DNA of 64,000 bases from an uncultured Collinsella sp. (GTDB taxonomy: Bacteria > Actinomycetota > Coriobacteriia > Coriobacteriales > Coriobacteriaceae): positions 1-64,000 of the forward strand of contig CATXXC010000014.1 of the NCBI GenBank assembly GCA_958403385.1, in the 5' to 3' direction. The position numbers were made by a program, and so were the translations under genes. Positions 9,109 to 17,865 of this stretch are shown here, piece after piece (within the stretch, counting starts at the first letter, position 1; each line of letters starts with the position of its first letter). The notes beneath the pieces were generated by a model, which made no database searches, was not told the DNA's origin, and worked only from the letters and a program-made list of their open reading frames with translations.

Positions 9109-9406
9109 TCTCAATCTGTAACAGTTACGCGGCAAAACCGGGTCTTACTGTTACAGATCGAGACATTCCTCTCGACCCATCCTCGACAATCTAGATCTGT
9201 AACATCTAGGCCCACTTTTGGCCCCTACCCGTTACAGATCGAGACAAACGGGACCCGCCTGCTAGAAAATCTCAATCTATAACAACAACTCGGCAAAATC
9301 CGTCCCTCGTGTTACAGATTTAGACAAACACGACCCAACCCACCGGTATATCTCGGTCTGTAACACCTAGCCGCCCAAATCGGGTCTAGATGTTACAGAT
9401 CGAGAT
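9109..9406. repeat. Phased array of four 56-bp inverted-repeat units (period 80-81 bp)
   Basis: Four units occur at 9109-9164, 9190-9245, 9270-9325 and 9351-9406. Each is exactly 56 bp, with a left arm like TCTCAATCTGTAACA and a right arm like TGTTACAGATCGAGAC around an unconserved 24-bp centre. Arms therefore recur every 40 or 41 bp in strictly alternating orientation, while centres and inter-unit spacers differ in sequence. Two further units with the same size and period are at 39357-39492. It lies between the flavoprotein promoter region and the island boundary and does not look coding. Function unknown: binding sites for a multimeric or architectural protein, or a repeat-element family, are options. 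Confidence 0.9.
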
Positions 9407-9454
9407 TTTGTTTGAGAGACCGAGAATTGGACCGAAAACACGGTCCCGAAATAA

Positions 9455-9485
9455 CAAAAAAGCTCGCCGGCTAGGCCGACGAGCT
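9455..9485 (-). terminator. Original terminator of the initiator tRNA gene
   Basis: On the minus strand AGCTCGTCGGC-CTA-GCCGGCGAGCT runs into TTTTTTG. It stands directly after the tRNA 3' fragment at 9480-9542, so it is probably the tRNA terminator from before the island inserted. The island brought a second terminator at the other boundary. Confidence 0.75.
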
Positions 9486-9542
9486 GCAAGTTCTTGGTCG
9501 CGGGGGCAGGATTTGAACCTACGACCTCCGGGTTATGAGCCC
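9480..9542 (-). repeat. Left attachment site (attL): duplicated 3' part of tRNA-fMet
   Basis: This 63-bp stretch is identical to 20989-21051. It covers the tRNA from the anticodon arm (gggttatgagccc) through the T arm, acceptor strand and CCA, plus ~24 bp downstream to the terminator stem. Beyond 9542 the sequence no longer matches a tRNA, so it is only a fragment. A tyrosine integrase gene begins 300 bp away. Together these mark the boundary of an element integrated into the tRNA. Confidence 0.92.
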
Positions 9543-9834
9543 TTTCCCGATGAGTAAAGCATATTATTCCGATTATAACGCTTGTGTTTCTTTTGTGGCT
9601 CTGACCTGCGGCTTTTAGTCAATCTCGATAAATCTCGCACAACCACGCGAAACCGCGTAGCCCTGCCGATTCCCCCCGATTTCCCCCATTTCCGTTCGCC
9701 CCGTCTAACAAATCCCCCCCCCCTGATACAATTCGCGCTAGAAGGGGGCTCCGAGCAGCCCCCTCGACACCGGGCCGCGCGGCCCCTCTTCCACACCACG
9801 GGCCGCGCGGGATACGTGAGGGAAAAGGGAGGCC

Positions 9835-11364
9835 ATGCCGAAGGTCACGGGCTGCGGCGAGATCGAGGAGATCGAGCGGGGCAAGGTCCACAGGATCAGG
9901 CACCATCTGGGTAAGGACCCCGCCACGAGGAAGTACATCCGCTCCCCGAAGAGGACGGTGCACGGCACCAAGTCGGACGTGAGGCGGGCGCTCGAGGAGT
10001 ACCGCCGCGAGCTGGAGAGTGGGTTCGCCAACCCCGACAAGGTGACGGCGCCCGAGCTCGGGTGGAGGTGGCACGAGCAGCGCAAGCTCCTCAAGAACCT
10101 CTCGCCGCTCACGCACAAGACCGACGAGTGCGAGCTCAAGAAGGCGGAGCGGTGGTTCGCGGGAGTGCTCGTGAGCGACCTGTCGCTGCTCAACATGGTC
10201 TACGCGGACCCGCGCGAGGAGCACGGCATGTCGCAGCGCGGCGTCCACAAGCTCAACGCCGTCATGTTCAGGTGATGGACCTCGCCGTGAAGGAGCACCT
10301 GACCGAGCACAACCCCTGCCGCGACGTCGAGGTCTCGCGCCCGCGCTCGGCTGAGAGGACCCCGCTCACGCTCGAGGAGGCGATCTCGCTCTGTCAGGCG
10401 CTCCACGGCGACGAGCTCGACGACAGGCGCGTCGCCATCTGGCTCGCGCTCGCGACCAGCGTGAGGCGTGGCGAGGCGCTACGTGGACTTCGACAACATG
10501 CGGGTGTTCATCAAGTACCAGTACACCGAGAACAAGGCGCTGCGCGAGACCAAGAACCGCCGGTCGCGCTGGATCGCGATCGACGACGGGACGGCGCGGT
10601 ACCTGCGCACCTGGAAGGCCGTGCAGGTGAGGCGGATGCAGGTTCAGGGCCTCTCCCAGACCCCGAACACCCCGATGTGCTCGGACGGCGACTTCGGCTT
10701 CCACGACCCCGACAACTTCTCGACGTGGCAGAGGGGCTACTTGATCGAGCACGGCCTCGGCAGGATGGAGGAGGCCGAGGAGGGCGGCCGCAAGCGGAGG
10801 CGCTACGTCGGCTACGACTTCCACGAGCTGAGGCACACGCAGGCCACCTTCCTGATCGGCAACGGCATCGACCCGAGGAGCGCGCAGGGGAGACTCGGCC
10901 ACGAAGTGTCGAGCATGACGATGGACGTGTACGCGCACATGATGGGAGGGAACGACCGCGAAGCCGCCGATCTCATGGGGAGGCTGCTGCGAACCGGAGG
11001 CGGCGGGCAGGAGGCCCCGGGCGAGGAGGCGCGCGCCAATCAGGCGGCCGGGGAGCCGGTGAGGCTCACCGTCGTCGGGCCGAACCCGGACCTCTGCCCC
11101 TGTCCCGGCGCGAAGCTCGTCGAGCGCGAGGTCGTGCGCGACGGCCGCGCCGCCTGGGTCGAGGAGTGGCGGATCACGGCGTCCTCGGCCGCCGATCTCC
11201 TGGAGATCCAGCGCGGGGCGGGCGCGCCCATCACCATCGACGGGAGCCGGATCACCGTCATGGCGAGGAAGGCTTGGGGCCGACGTCGCCACGACGAAGC
11301 ACACTCCCTCCCTAACGTCAGAGGTCATCGCCGCTGGACCGGCAGGCGACAAAGCTCAGGATGA
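9835..11364 (+). pseudogene. int: Tyrosine recombinase / integrase, broken by two frameshifts
   Basis: Three frames must be joined to read one integrase. 9835-10275 gives the N-terminal arm-binding and SAM-like part. About 10270-10470 continues in another frame (MDLAVKEHLTEHNPC, then TSVRRGEAL with the first catalytic Arg). About 10470-11364 holds the rest (YVDFDNMRV, then HELRHTQATF, LGHEVSS and MDVYAHM, giving His-Arg-His-Tyr). The first break near 10272 looks like loss of one base; the second near 10480 loses a few bases. About 100 further residues follow the catalytic tyrosine. The GC content is clearly higher than the neighbouring cargo. Sequencing error could also explain the shifts. 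Confidence 0.8.
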
Positions 11365-11412
11365 TAAAATGCTTTCGACGCAGGAGCGTCCCCATCTTTG
11401 AATCGAGGAACC

Positions 11413-12369
11413 ATGAGCGATTTTGATGCCGAGAACGAATCGGTCGAAACGAGCGCGCCGATAGCCCTGGTCGATTCCGCAAACATAGAGACCCTAATCC
11501 ATACCGTCCGTGGGCAGCAAATCATGCTCGACACCGATCTCGCTCGGTTATACGAGGTAGAGACAAAGAATCTCAACCGCGCCGCCGCACGCAACGCCGA
11601 CAGATTCCCCGAGGACTTCCGTTTTCAACTGACCAAGGAGGAGGACGAGTCTTTGAGGTGCCAAATTGGAACCTCAAAGACCATGGAGGGCCGCGGCGGG
11701 CGGCGTTACCTCCCCTATGCCTATACCGAGCAGGGCATAGCCATGCTGTCCGGCGTGCTACGCAGCGAAGTGGCGGTGCAGACCAGTATCAGTATCATGA
11801 GGGCGTTTGTCGCCATGCGCCACTTCCTCGCCGAAAATGCCACCCTGTTTGAGCGGCTGCGCGGTGTCGAGTTGAGTCAGGCGGCGTTTCAGCAATCGAC
11901 CGACGAGCGTTTCAACCAGGTGTTCCGCCTGCTCGAAGGCGAGGTAGAGAAACCCCAGCGGATCTTCTTCGCCGGGCAGATGTTCGACGCCTTCAGCCTG
12001 CTGACAGATCTCGTGGGCCGCGCCGAGCGCGAAATCTCCCTCGTGGATGGCTACGTAGATGTCCACACCCTGAACGTCCTCGCAAAGAAGCGCAAGGGCG
12101 TCGCGGTGACCGTCTACACGTCCGGCAACCGGCTCACGCAAGGCGACGTCGACGTGTTCAACGCACAGTACCCGCAGCTCACCGTCCGCCGCACCAGAAC
12201 GTTCCACGACCGCTTCCTTATCCTCGACAGTGCGACCGCATATCACATCGGTGCATCCCTCAAGGACGCGGGAAAGAAATGCTTCGGCATAGACCTCATC
12301 CAAGACGAGGAGCTGACGAAGATGCTCATCGAGAAACTAAAGCTCCTCGATGAGCATCAAACGGCTTGA
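11413..12369 (+). CDS. ORF6N-domain protein with a PLD-like C-terminal region
   Basis: About 318 residues, started at ATG 11413, which has GAGGA just upstream. Residues ~15-105 form an ORF6N/KilA-N-type DNA-binding domain, with the family pattern around IMLDTDLARLYEVETKNLN and FPEDFRFQL, then YAYTEQGIAML. The C-terminal half (from ~185) contains SLVDGYVDVHTLNVL and FHDRFLILD...YHIGASLKDAG, which resembles one phospholipase-D-like half site of the kind seen in nucleases. ORF6N proteins are common in phages and islands. The role of this combination is not known. It stands alone between the integrase and the convergent caspase gene. Confidence 0.75.
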   Translation: MSDFDAENESVETSAPIALVDSANIETLIHTVRGQQIMLDTDLARLYEVETKNLNRAAARNADRFPEDFRFQLTKEEDESLRCQIGTSKTMEGRGGRRYLPYAYTEQGIAMLSGVLRSEVAVQTSISIMRAFVAMRHFLAENATLFERLRGVELSQAAFQQSTDERFNQVFRLLEGEVEKPQRIFFAGQMFDAFSLLTDLVGRAEREISLVDGYVDVHTLNVLAKKRKGVAVTVYTSGNRLTQGDVDVFNAQYPQLTVRRTRTFHDRFLILDSATAYHIGASLKDAGKKCFGIDLIQDEELTKMLIEKLKLLDEHQTA

Positions 12370-12440
12370 GCGTTATCCGACCTCTAGCCACAAGCCCTAA
12401 AGTTTGAGCATGATCGCTGAAAGCCTCGTTAGTCAACATG

Positions 12441-13430
12441 TCAAAGCAGGCCCTGGTCCGCAAGCCTTCGATAATGCTTGCCGAGGAGCGTCAACCGGCA
12501 GGACTTGCTCTCCATCGCCGCGTTCCACATATGGTCGGCGCCAACTGGAACCAGAAGACCATGCCGGTTGTATTTCTGGAGCAGAGAGAACACCAGGTTG
12601 TTCCTGGGCTCTGCTGGAGGCATAGCGTCTGTTCTTCCCTCGTCCCTTGGCTCATACGACGGATCCAGCCTGTATTCATAGTCCTCTGTTGGGAAGAGCT
12701 TTTTCAGCTTCCGCAAATCATCGAGTGAGATTGCGGGATCGACTTCGCGCAGCGACACGAAGCTGTCCGTGTTCGTTTTGAAAACGGGTCTTTGGTCCCA
12801 CATGCCAAGCGATTGATCGATGTGCGCATAGACGCTGCCCGGCGTGATGCTGCCCGTCAGGTTCGCCGCAGCACCCTCTAGGGCGTTTATGAGGAGACTT
12901 GTAAAAACGCCATGCCCCTTACGCTCAAGCGAGGGCTGATCGCTTCGCGAGGCGGTGAGTATGGTGACGCCCTCCGAGATTGCGGCATGGTTCTCCATGC
13001 CCGGGACCGACCCTGCCGCCCCCGAATAGCAGCTGTCAAGGATAACGATTCTGTGGCGCGCGCTCGAGCCGTTCGCCAGATCAACGAGTTCCCTCAGAGA
13101 GAGCCCCTCGTCTCCCCGAGTGGAATCAGACCCATTGATAAACCCGCCGGTTGACTCGATATACCCGTGTCCAGAAAAGTAGAAGAGCGCTATTTCGGCT
13201 TTTGACTGAAACAGCCTGCGCGCCTCATCTTTGATTGCAGCGCGATTCACGACATGGTCTGGGCCGGTTGCATACAGCTCCTTGCAGTCAAAGTTTCTGC
13301 TCCGAGAGGAATCCCCGTTGCGCTTGAGGAGGCGCGCGACCTCCTCGGCATCGTTCACGCAACCCGAAAGATTTGGTATGCGCTTGTCAGAATAGTAGTT
13401 AACTCCAACTACTAGGGCCATTCTGTCCAT
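12441..13430 (-). CDS. Caspase-like protease (peptidase C14), probable Thoeris type IV effector
   Basis: 329 residues from ATG 13430, which has TAGGAG 8 nt upstream; the longer upstream frame overlaps the TIR gene and is not used. Residues ~1-220 are a caspase/metacaspase p20-like fold: MALVVGVNYY at the start, catalytic His88 in FYFSGHGYIE and catalytic Cys134 in IVILDSCYSG. The last ~100 residues are not recognised. It follows a TIR-like gene by 10 bp in the same operon. In the published type IV Thoeris system a TIR protein makes a cyclic ADP-ribose isomer that switches on such a protease, which then degrades cell proteins and stops phage growth. That role here is inferred from the pairing and from the intact catalytic residues. 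Confidence 0.83.
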   Translation of the reverse strand: MDRMALVVGVNYYSDKRIPNLSGCVNDAEEVARLLKRNGDSSRSRNFDCKELYATGPDHVVNRAAIKDEARRLFQSKAEIALFYFSGHGYIESTGGFINGSDSTRGDEGLSLRELVDLANGSSARHRIVILDSCYSGAAGSVPGMENHAAISEGVTILTASRSDQPSLERKGHGVFTSLLINALEGAAANLTGSITPGSVYAHIDQSLGMWDQRPVFKTNTDSFVSLREVDPAISLDDLRKLKKLFPTEDYEYRLDPSYEPRDEGRTDAMPPAEPRNNLVFSLLQKYNRHGLLVPVGADHMWNAAMESKSCRLTLLGKHYRRLADQGLL

Positions 13431-13440
13431 CGCCCAGCTC

Positions 13441-13809
13441 CTACAGACTGTCGATGAAATCTTCGATATGGCTCCAGGTCCATGAAACCGTGCGTACACC
13501 GGGAAGATCAGTTCGGTCATCGCTATACGCCCAGATTCCCAGCACCTTCTTCCCCTCCTCGCGCGCGCAGCCGATTTCCCACTTTTCCCCACTTGAGCTC
13601 AACGAGTTCTTGCTTACGAGCGCAATCACGCCGTCGGAGCGCTTGATGCGAGTGCGGACCTTCTCCTTCCAGGCGGTTGCGTACGGCTCCTTGACCGACA
13701 TATCGATATACTCGAAGGGCGACTTCGTGTTGAGCGACTGACCCTTCAGAAAATCGCGTTGACGTTCGTCCTCGATTGCAAACGCAACGAATACCGTCTT
13801 CTTTTCCAT
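13441..13809 (-). CDS. thsB: TIR-like protein (ThsB-type), probable Thoeris sensor/signal producer
   Basis: 122 residues from ATG 13809, preceded by AAAGGTGAG; upstream in-frame codons lack ribosome-binding sites. The protein is a compact TIR-like domain: TVFVAFAIEDERQRDFL at the start, then IKRSDGVIALVSKNSL, then EKWEIGCAREEGKKVLGIW, with Glu78 as the likely catalytic acid. These are features of the ThsB/DUF1863-type TIR fold. It is the first gene of a two-gene operon with the caspase-like protease. In Thoeris, ThsB senses phage and converts NAD into a signal nucleotide. The product and trigger here are unknown. Confidence 0.75.
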   Translation of the reverse strand: MEKKTVFVAFAIEDERQRDFLKGQSLNTKSPFEYIDMSVKEPYATAWKEKVRTRIKRSDGVIALVSKNSLSSSGEKWEIGCAREEGKKVLGIWAYSDDRTDLPGVRTVSWTWSHIEDFIDSL

Positions 13810-14447
13810 AAATCTCACCTTTCGCATATAAAAACAGCTCCTTATCAGTATAAACCTGACCGGTTGCGATTCTCCACCGGAGCGATCCACCTCATTACCG
13901 CGCCCATCTGCACGTCGCAAGGATCCCACCTCCAGCGGGCTCCGATAAAAGTGGGGAGTGGAAAATACTACGACATCCCATGTCGCAGTAAATGTCGTAG
14001 CAACGTCGTAGTAAACCAGCCACGCCGTCCTAAGACCCAACTTCGTGGCAGCCCATGCCCGAGATACGGCGGTGGCCTTCGGGTGGCGTCTTGATTCGAG
14101 ACACCGTTGCCGCAGGCTTAGTCAAGCCCGTCGACCCCAACACGGCGCCGCGCCATATGCGCTACGTCCCATACTGGGCCTAAGGGGCAGCCTAACTTTC
14201 CGTAACTTTCCAAAAGAGGAGAATTGCCCCTCTTTTTTTGATGGGCGGGGTTTCGAGCTGCGGATACGCATCTCTTCAAGTCGCCTCTAACTTTCCTTAA
14301 CTTCCCATCCGTCCCATTCCCACGTGTTGCGCCTCAGCTGCGCGGCGTCAAGGGCGCTCGCGGAACCCCGCGCAAATCTGCGCTCCGCTCCGATTGGTGG
14401 GGGTTGCCGCGAACAACCCCTGACCCCCTTCGCCTCGGCGCGGCGCT
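13810..14447. other. Intergenic region inside the island
   Basis: No convincing gene. The promoter of the minus-strand TIR/caspase operon should lie in the first ~150 bp. An AAAGAGG/CCTCTTT hairpin followed by TTTTTTT is at 14211-14239. From ~14320 the sequence turns GC-rich and looks like decayed insertion-sequence DNA leading into the OrfA-like remnant. Confidence 0.4.
14211..14239 (+). terminator. Probable intrinsic terminator
   Basis: AAAGAGG-AGAATTGCC-CCTCTTT followed by a T-run. No plus-strand gene ends close by, so the transcript it served may have been lost. Confidence 0.5.
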
Positions 14448-14963
14448 TCAGGGAGCAAAGCGCAAGGCGCCGCAGGGCAAGCGCCTTCCGCTTTGCCCGC
14501 AGGCAGAGATTCTACGGGCCGGAAGGCCGGAAGGGAGCGGGACATGAAGGCGAGCGAGGTCATCGTGGAGCCGGAGGGGCGCAGGGACCGCAGCGCATGG
14601 GACAGGGGCTCCCGGCTCGAGCGCCTCCGGCCCGCCCTCGCGGTACAGCCTGCACCAGCGGTCGAGCGATGTAGCGGCGGCGATGCCGAAGCGGGCCATC
14701 GCCTCCGACCGCGGCATCCCCTCGTCCACGACGGCCCTCGCGACGGCGAGCTTGGTCTCCATGTCGTAGGTCCTGCGGCTCTCGCCCATCCCGATCAGCC
14801 CCTTCCTCCCGGTTGCCCGGTACGCGTAGAGCCATTTTCTCACCGCCGGGGCGGGAACGTCGAGCTTCTTGGCCGCGAGTTCGAAGCCGAGGCCAGCCTC
14901 GAACAGGTCGGCGGCGCGTGCCCTCATCTCGCGACCGTATCTTGCCTTCTTCCTGCGGGACAT
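14448..14963 (-). pseudogene. IS3-type OrfA-like remnant
   Basis: From ATG 14963 the first ~120 residues carry two helix-turn-helix units (LGFELAAKKLDVPAPAVRKW and MPRSEAMARFGIAAATSLDRW), the same layout as the protein at 6091-6486 but clearly diverged from it. After EALEPG the frame continues as proline/arginine-rich sequence without the basic KPRGRPK-like end, so the 3' part is probably lost or shifted. No OrfB is present. It adds to the picture of accumulated insertion-sequence debris in the island. Confidence 0.5.
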
Positions 14964-15014
14964 TTCCGATGCCTCCCTTTTCTCGAACCTTAATTTCAAA
15001 GTCCAAGAAATGGG

Positions 15015-15404
15015 ATGCAGTTCACCGTCGGGGCGTTCCTCGAGTACTGCGAGCTGCGGGGGTTCCGCTCCCCGGACAACGACCCCCACGGCTGGGCGCG
15101 CGTCTGCCAGGCGGTGGCGAACTTCATGGGTGCCGACGGCCTCAGCGTGGGCATCTCGCGCTACGAGGGCGACGCGCGCATGGACCCGGGCGACAACGGG
15201 ATCTACGTCATCGAGGGGTGGCGCATCGCCGAGCGCCTGCGGGCGGAGTACGACCCCGGCTGGGAGCCCACCGGGATACGGGATGTCCGCCCCGAGGATG
15301 AGCAGCGGGCCCACGACCGCGCCGAGATGCTGCGCGCCATCGACGCCTCGCGGCCCGAGGGCCAGAGGCTCGGGGCCTACCTCGATGCCGAGTGTTTTCC
15401 GTAA
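15015..15404 (+). CDS. Hypothetical protein of the island
   Basis: 129 residues, acidic and soluble, with no signal peptide or membrane segment and no family I recognise. The frame has good codon use for a high-GC genome (strong G/C in third position), which supports a real gene or a recently dead one. There is no clear ribosome-binding site before ATG 15015, and the region upstream is insertion-sequence debris, so the true 5' end may be missing. Confidence 0.5.
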   Translation: MQFTVGAFLEYCELRGFRSPDNDPHGWARVCQAVANFMGADGLSVGISRYEGDARMDPGDNGIYVIEGWRIAERLRAEYDPGWEPTGIRDVRPEDEQRAHDRAEMLRAIDASRPEGQRLGAYLDAECFP

Positions 15405-15523
15405 CATCTAAATCGACAAAAACGGCAGCATAAAGTCGAAACTTCCCGCAAGGGGCATGCTGACCAGATCGCAGGGCCATCTTGGTGGTGCTTCGTATCT
15501 ACCAAAGGAGGCCCGGAGAGGAA

Positions 15524-15790
15524 ATGATCGGCATGACCGACAAGAATTCTATACGCCTGCTGTGGCGGCAGGGGGACAGCGTCGCCGAGGTCGAGCGCAA
15601 GACCGGCGTGAGCCGGGACACCGTCTACAAGTACCGCAACATGGACGACTTCAGCCCCGAGCCGCCCGCGAGGCGGGCGCAGGGCTCAAAGCTCGACCCG
15701 TACAGGCCCCTGATCGAGTCCTAGCTCAACGACAACATGCGCAGCGGGCGCAAGCAGCTACGGCACGCGGGGCGCGTATGACGCCGGGCC
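15524..15790 (+). pseudogene. IS21 IstA-like transposase N-terminal remnant
   Basis: ATG 15524 follows a strong AAAGGAGG. The product resembles the N-terminus of IstA: a helix-turn-helix around DSVAEVERKTGVSRDTVYKY, then SKLDPYRPLIES. A TAG stop follows where the family normally has Trp; read through it, the match continues briefly (LNDNMRSGRKQ) before fading by about 15790. The catalytic core and the IstB partner are absent. Confidence 0.65.
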
Positions 15791-16264
15791 TTGACGGCCT
15801 TCCGGTTTATCTGACCACGCTACCAGTGGAAACGAACTCGGCACGCCGAGTTGCGCCGCAAAATCCCGGGCGCACGTAGTGCGCCCTTATCCGGCTCCTC
15901 CTCCTTTCCTCCAGGATGCCCGGACGGCAAGATTCGGAACGTCCCCTCAATATCCAAACTTCACGCAAGCCTAATGCGAATAGAGACAGACCTGGCAAAT
16001 CAAGACACGGCTAGCCGCTCGCACCCAAAGCCATTTGCCTAAAAATGAATACCGTTGACCGAAATGGAAATACGGTAACAACGAAAAAGACTAGTCAAGC
16101 TCGTTTTAAGCACCGTTTGTTCCAGCCCGCCCCAATTGCAGACATCCCAACTATCATGAATCCAGTAAACAGAGGCGGACATCAACATCCAACGCCGGCA
16201 AGCATGCGGGTGCCTCCTCTGCCTAAGGGGCAAACCCCCGAGATTAGTTAGGAGAGGGGAAGAG
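15791..16264. other. Intergenic region before the PTS operon
   Basis: About 470 bp without a supportable gene. The left part probably continues insertion-sequence debris. The right part should hold the promoter and operator of the sugar operon, and AGGAGAGGGGAAGAG immediately precedes the PTS start. No terminal inverted repeats could be defined. Confidence 0.4.
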
Positions 16265-17827
16265 ATGGATAAAGTCAAAACGGCCTTCCAGAACTTTGGC
16301 CGCGTTATCGTCGACCCTATTTTGTACCTTTCGGTAACGGGCATCATTTTGGCCATCGCCACGGTATGCTCGCTCGGCAGCGGAGTTGTCGCGGATCTGG
16401 GCACGCTGCTCTCCGCGGCAACCAACTCCGCGGTGATCGGCAACCTGCCGGTGATTTTCGCAGTCGGCCTAACGGCAGGCTTCGCAAAGAAGCAAAAATC
16501 CAACGCGGCAGTGTTTGGACTTATTAGTTACCTCATGTTCCTGTATGTCAACAACGCCTACCTGACGCTCACCGATCAGCTGGCAAAAGCCGGCGCGATG
16601 GGTCTGTATGGCACTGGCCAGGCAACGGTACTGGGTCTTCAAGTTACCGATGTCAACGTCTTCGGCGGCGTACTCATCGGATGTTTCTGCGGTTGGCTCT
16701 ATAACAAACTGATCGATGTAAAGGTATCGGACTATATCCGGATTTACGGCGGACCCCGCCTGGCACTTCTGGCGATGATCCCGCTGAGCATTGTCTTTGG
16801 CATCGGAGCGACTGTCGTGTGGCCCCCTATCGCCAACGCCATCAGCAACGCGTCTTCATTCATCGCAGCCTCGGGCGGTCTGGGCGTTTTCATTTACGGC
16901 TTCCTGAACCGCGTCCTCGTACCTCTCGGCATGCACCACTTTATGTGGATGCCGTTTGACTACTCCGCGATTGGCGGCACGACGGTCGTCGCCGGCCAGA
17001 GCGTTTCCGGCGCAGCAAACATCTTCTATGCCGAGCTTCCCCATATCGCCGACGGATCCCTCACCACAGTCGACCCCTCTGTCCGCTTTGCCATGTTCGG
17101 CTTTGGCAAGGAATTCGTAACCCTTGGCACCGTGCTCGCAATGATTGCAACTTCCCGTCCGGAGAATCGAAAAGCCGTCGCAGCCATGCTGGTGCCAATT
17201 TACATCACCGCCATGCTCTCCGGCATCACTGAGCCGCTCGACTTCATGATCCTGTTCGCGTCTCCGATTCTCTGGGTTGCCTACAGCCTGTTCTACGGAC
17301 TGGGCGAGATGCTCCTGTTTGTCCTGGGAGTCCGCTTGCTTAACATGTACGGTGGCATCGAGCTGCTCACGCTCAGCCTGCCTTTGCCAATGGGCGTCAC
17401 CAAGTTCCCGATTTACATCGTCTTGGGCATCGTGTTTGCCGCCGTTTCGTTCGTCGTGCTGGCGATGGTGATCAAGAAACTCAACCTCATGACGCCCGGT
17501 CGTTCTGCAGAGTGGTCTGCCGAGGTCTCTGGCGATGCCAACGCTCTCGAGTCTTCCGGAACGCCGGAAGTCGACGCAAAACAGCAGGAGATGGTGCAAA
17601 ACATCATCGACGGCCTTGGCGGTAAGGACAATATCAACACCATGGGCTGCTGTATGACTCGCCTCCGTGTCGAGGTCAAGGATCCCAACAAGGTCAACGA
17701 AGAGATCATCAAGAAGGCTATTGACAAGGGCTTATTTAAGAACGGCACTAATGTCCAAATTATCGTGGGAACCAACGTGCACTCCGTCTACGACCTGCTT
17801 CGTCCCATCCTTAATCTGGAAGATTAA
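16265..17827 (+). CDS. PTS alpha-glucoside transporter, EIICB
   Basis: 520 residues. Residues ~1-420 are the EIIC membrane channel of the glucose/maltose family (many hydrophobic segments; HHFMWMPFDY and GITEPLDFMILFASP typical of sugar-binding EIIC). Residues ~440-520 are an EIIB domain with the phosphorylated cysteine in MGCCMTRLRVEV. It brings a sugar into the cell as the 6-phosphate. The GH4 6-phospho-glucosidase downstream indicates an alpha-glucoside such as maltose or a sucrose isomer. No EIIA is fused to it or encoded in this operon, so a housekeeping or orphan EIIA must supply phosphate. A strong AGGAGAGGGGA lies upstream. Confidence 0.87.
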   Translation: MDKVKTAFQNFGRVIVDPILYLSVTGIILAIATVCSLGSGVVADLGTLLSAATNSAVIGNLPVIFAVGLTAGFAKKQKSNAAVFGLISYLMFLYVNNAYLTLTDQLAKAGAMGLYGTGQATVLGLQVTDVNVFGGVLIGCFCGWLYNKLIDVKVSDYIRIYGGPRLALLAMIPLSIVFGIGATVVWPPIANAISNASSFIAASGGLGVFIYGFLNRVLVPLGMHHFMWMPFDYSAIGGTTVVAGQSVSGAANIFYAELPHIADGSLTTVDPSVRFAMFGFGKEFVTLGTVLAMIATSRPENRKAVAAMLVPIYITAMLSGITEPLDFMILFASPILWVAYSLFYGLGEMLLFVLGVRLLNMYGGIELLTLSLPLPMGVTKFPIYIVLGIVFAAVSFVVLAMVIKKLNLMTPGRSAEWSAEVSGDANALESSGTPEVDAKQQEMVQNIIDGLGGKDNINTMGCCMTRLRVEVKDPNKVNEEIIKKAIDKGLFKNGTNVQIIVGTNVHSVYDLLRPILNLED

Positions 17828-17865
17828 CAGTCGCCTGATCGACAGACGACAAGCAAGGAGACCTC

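Noticed and set aside
9109..9406. CRISPR array
   Set aside because: Repeats alternate in orientation, are only 16 bp and degenerate, the fill on both sides is about 24 bp, and no cas gene is present.
9480..9542. A second functional tRNA-Met
   Set aside because: Only the 3' part from the anticodon stem is present; D arm and 5' acceptor strand are missing.
9533..9799. 88-codon minus-strand frame near attL
   Set aside because: Arginine-rich product without a start signal, in the short gap between attL and the integrase.
10062..11315. 417-codon frame as a separate protein
   Set aside because: Only the segment ~10270-10470 makes sense, as the middle part of the frameshifted integrase; the rest is arginine-rich noise.
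16039..16503. 154-codon minus-strand frame before the PTS gene
   Set aside because: It overlaps the PTS start and its translation shows no domain; considered an antisense shadow.
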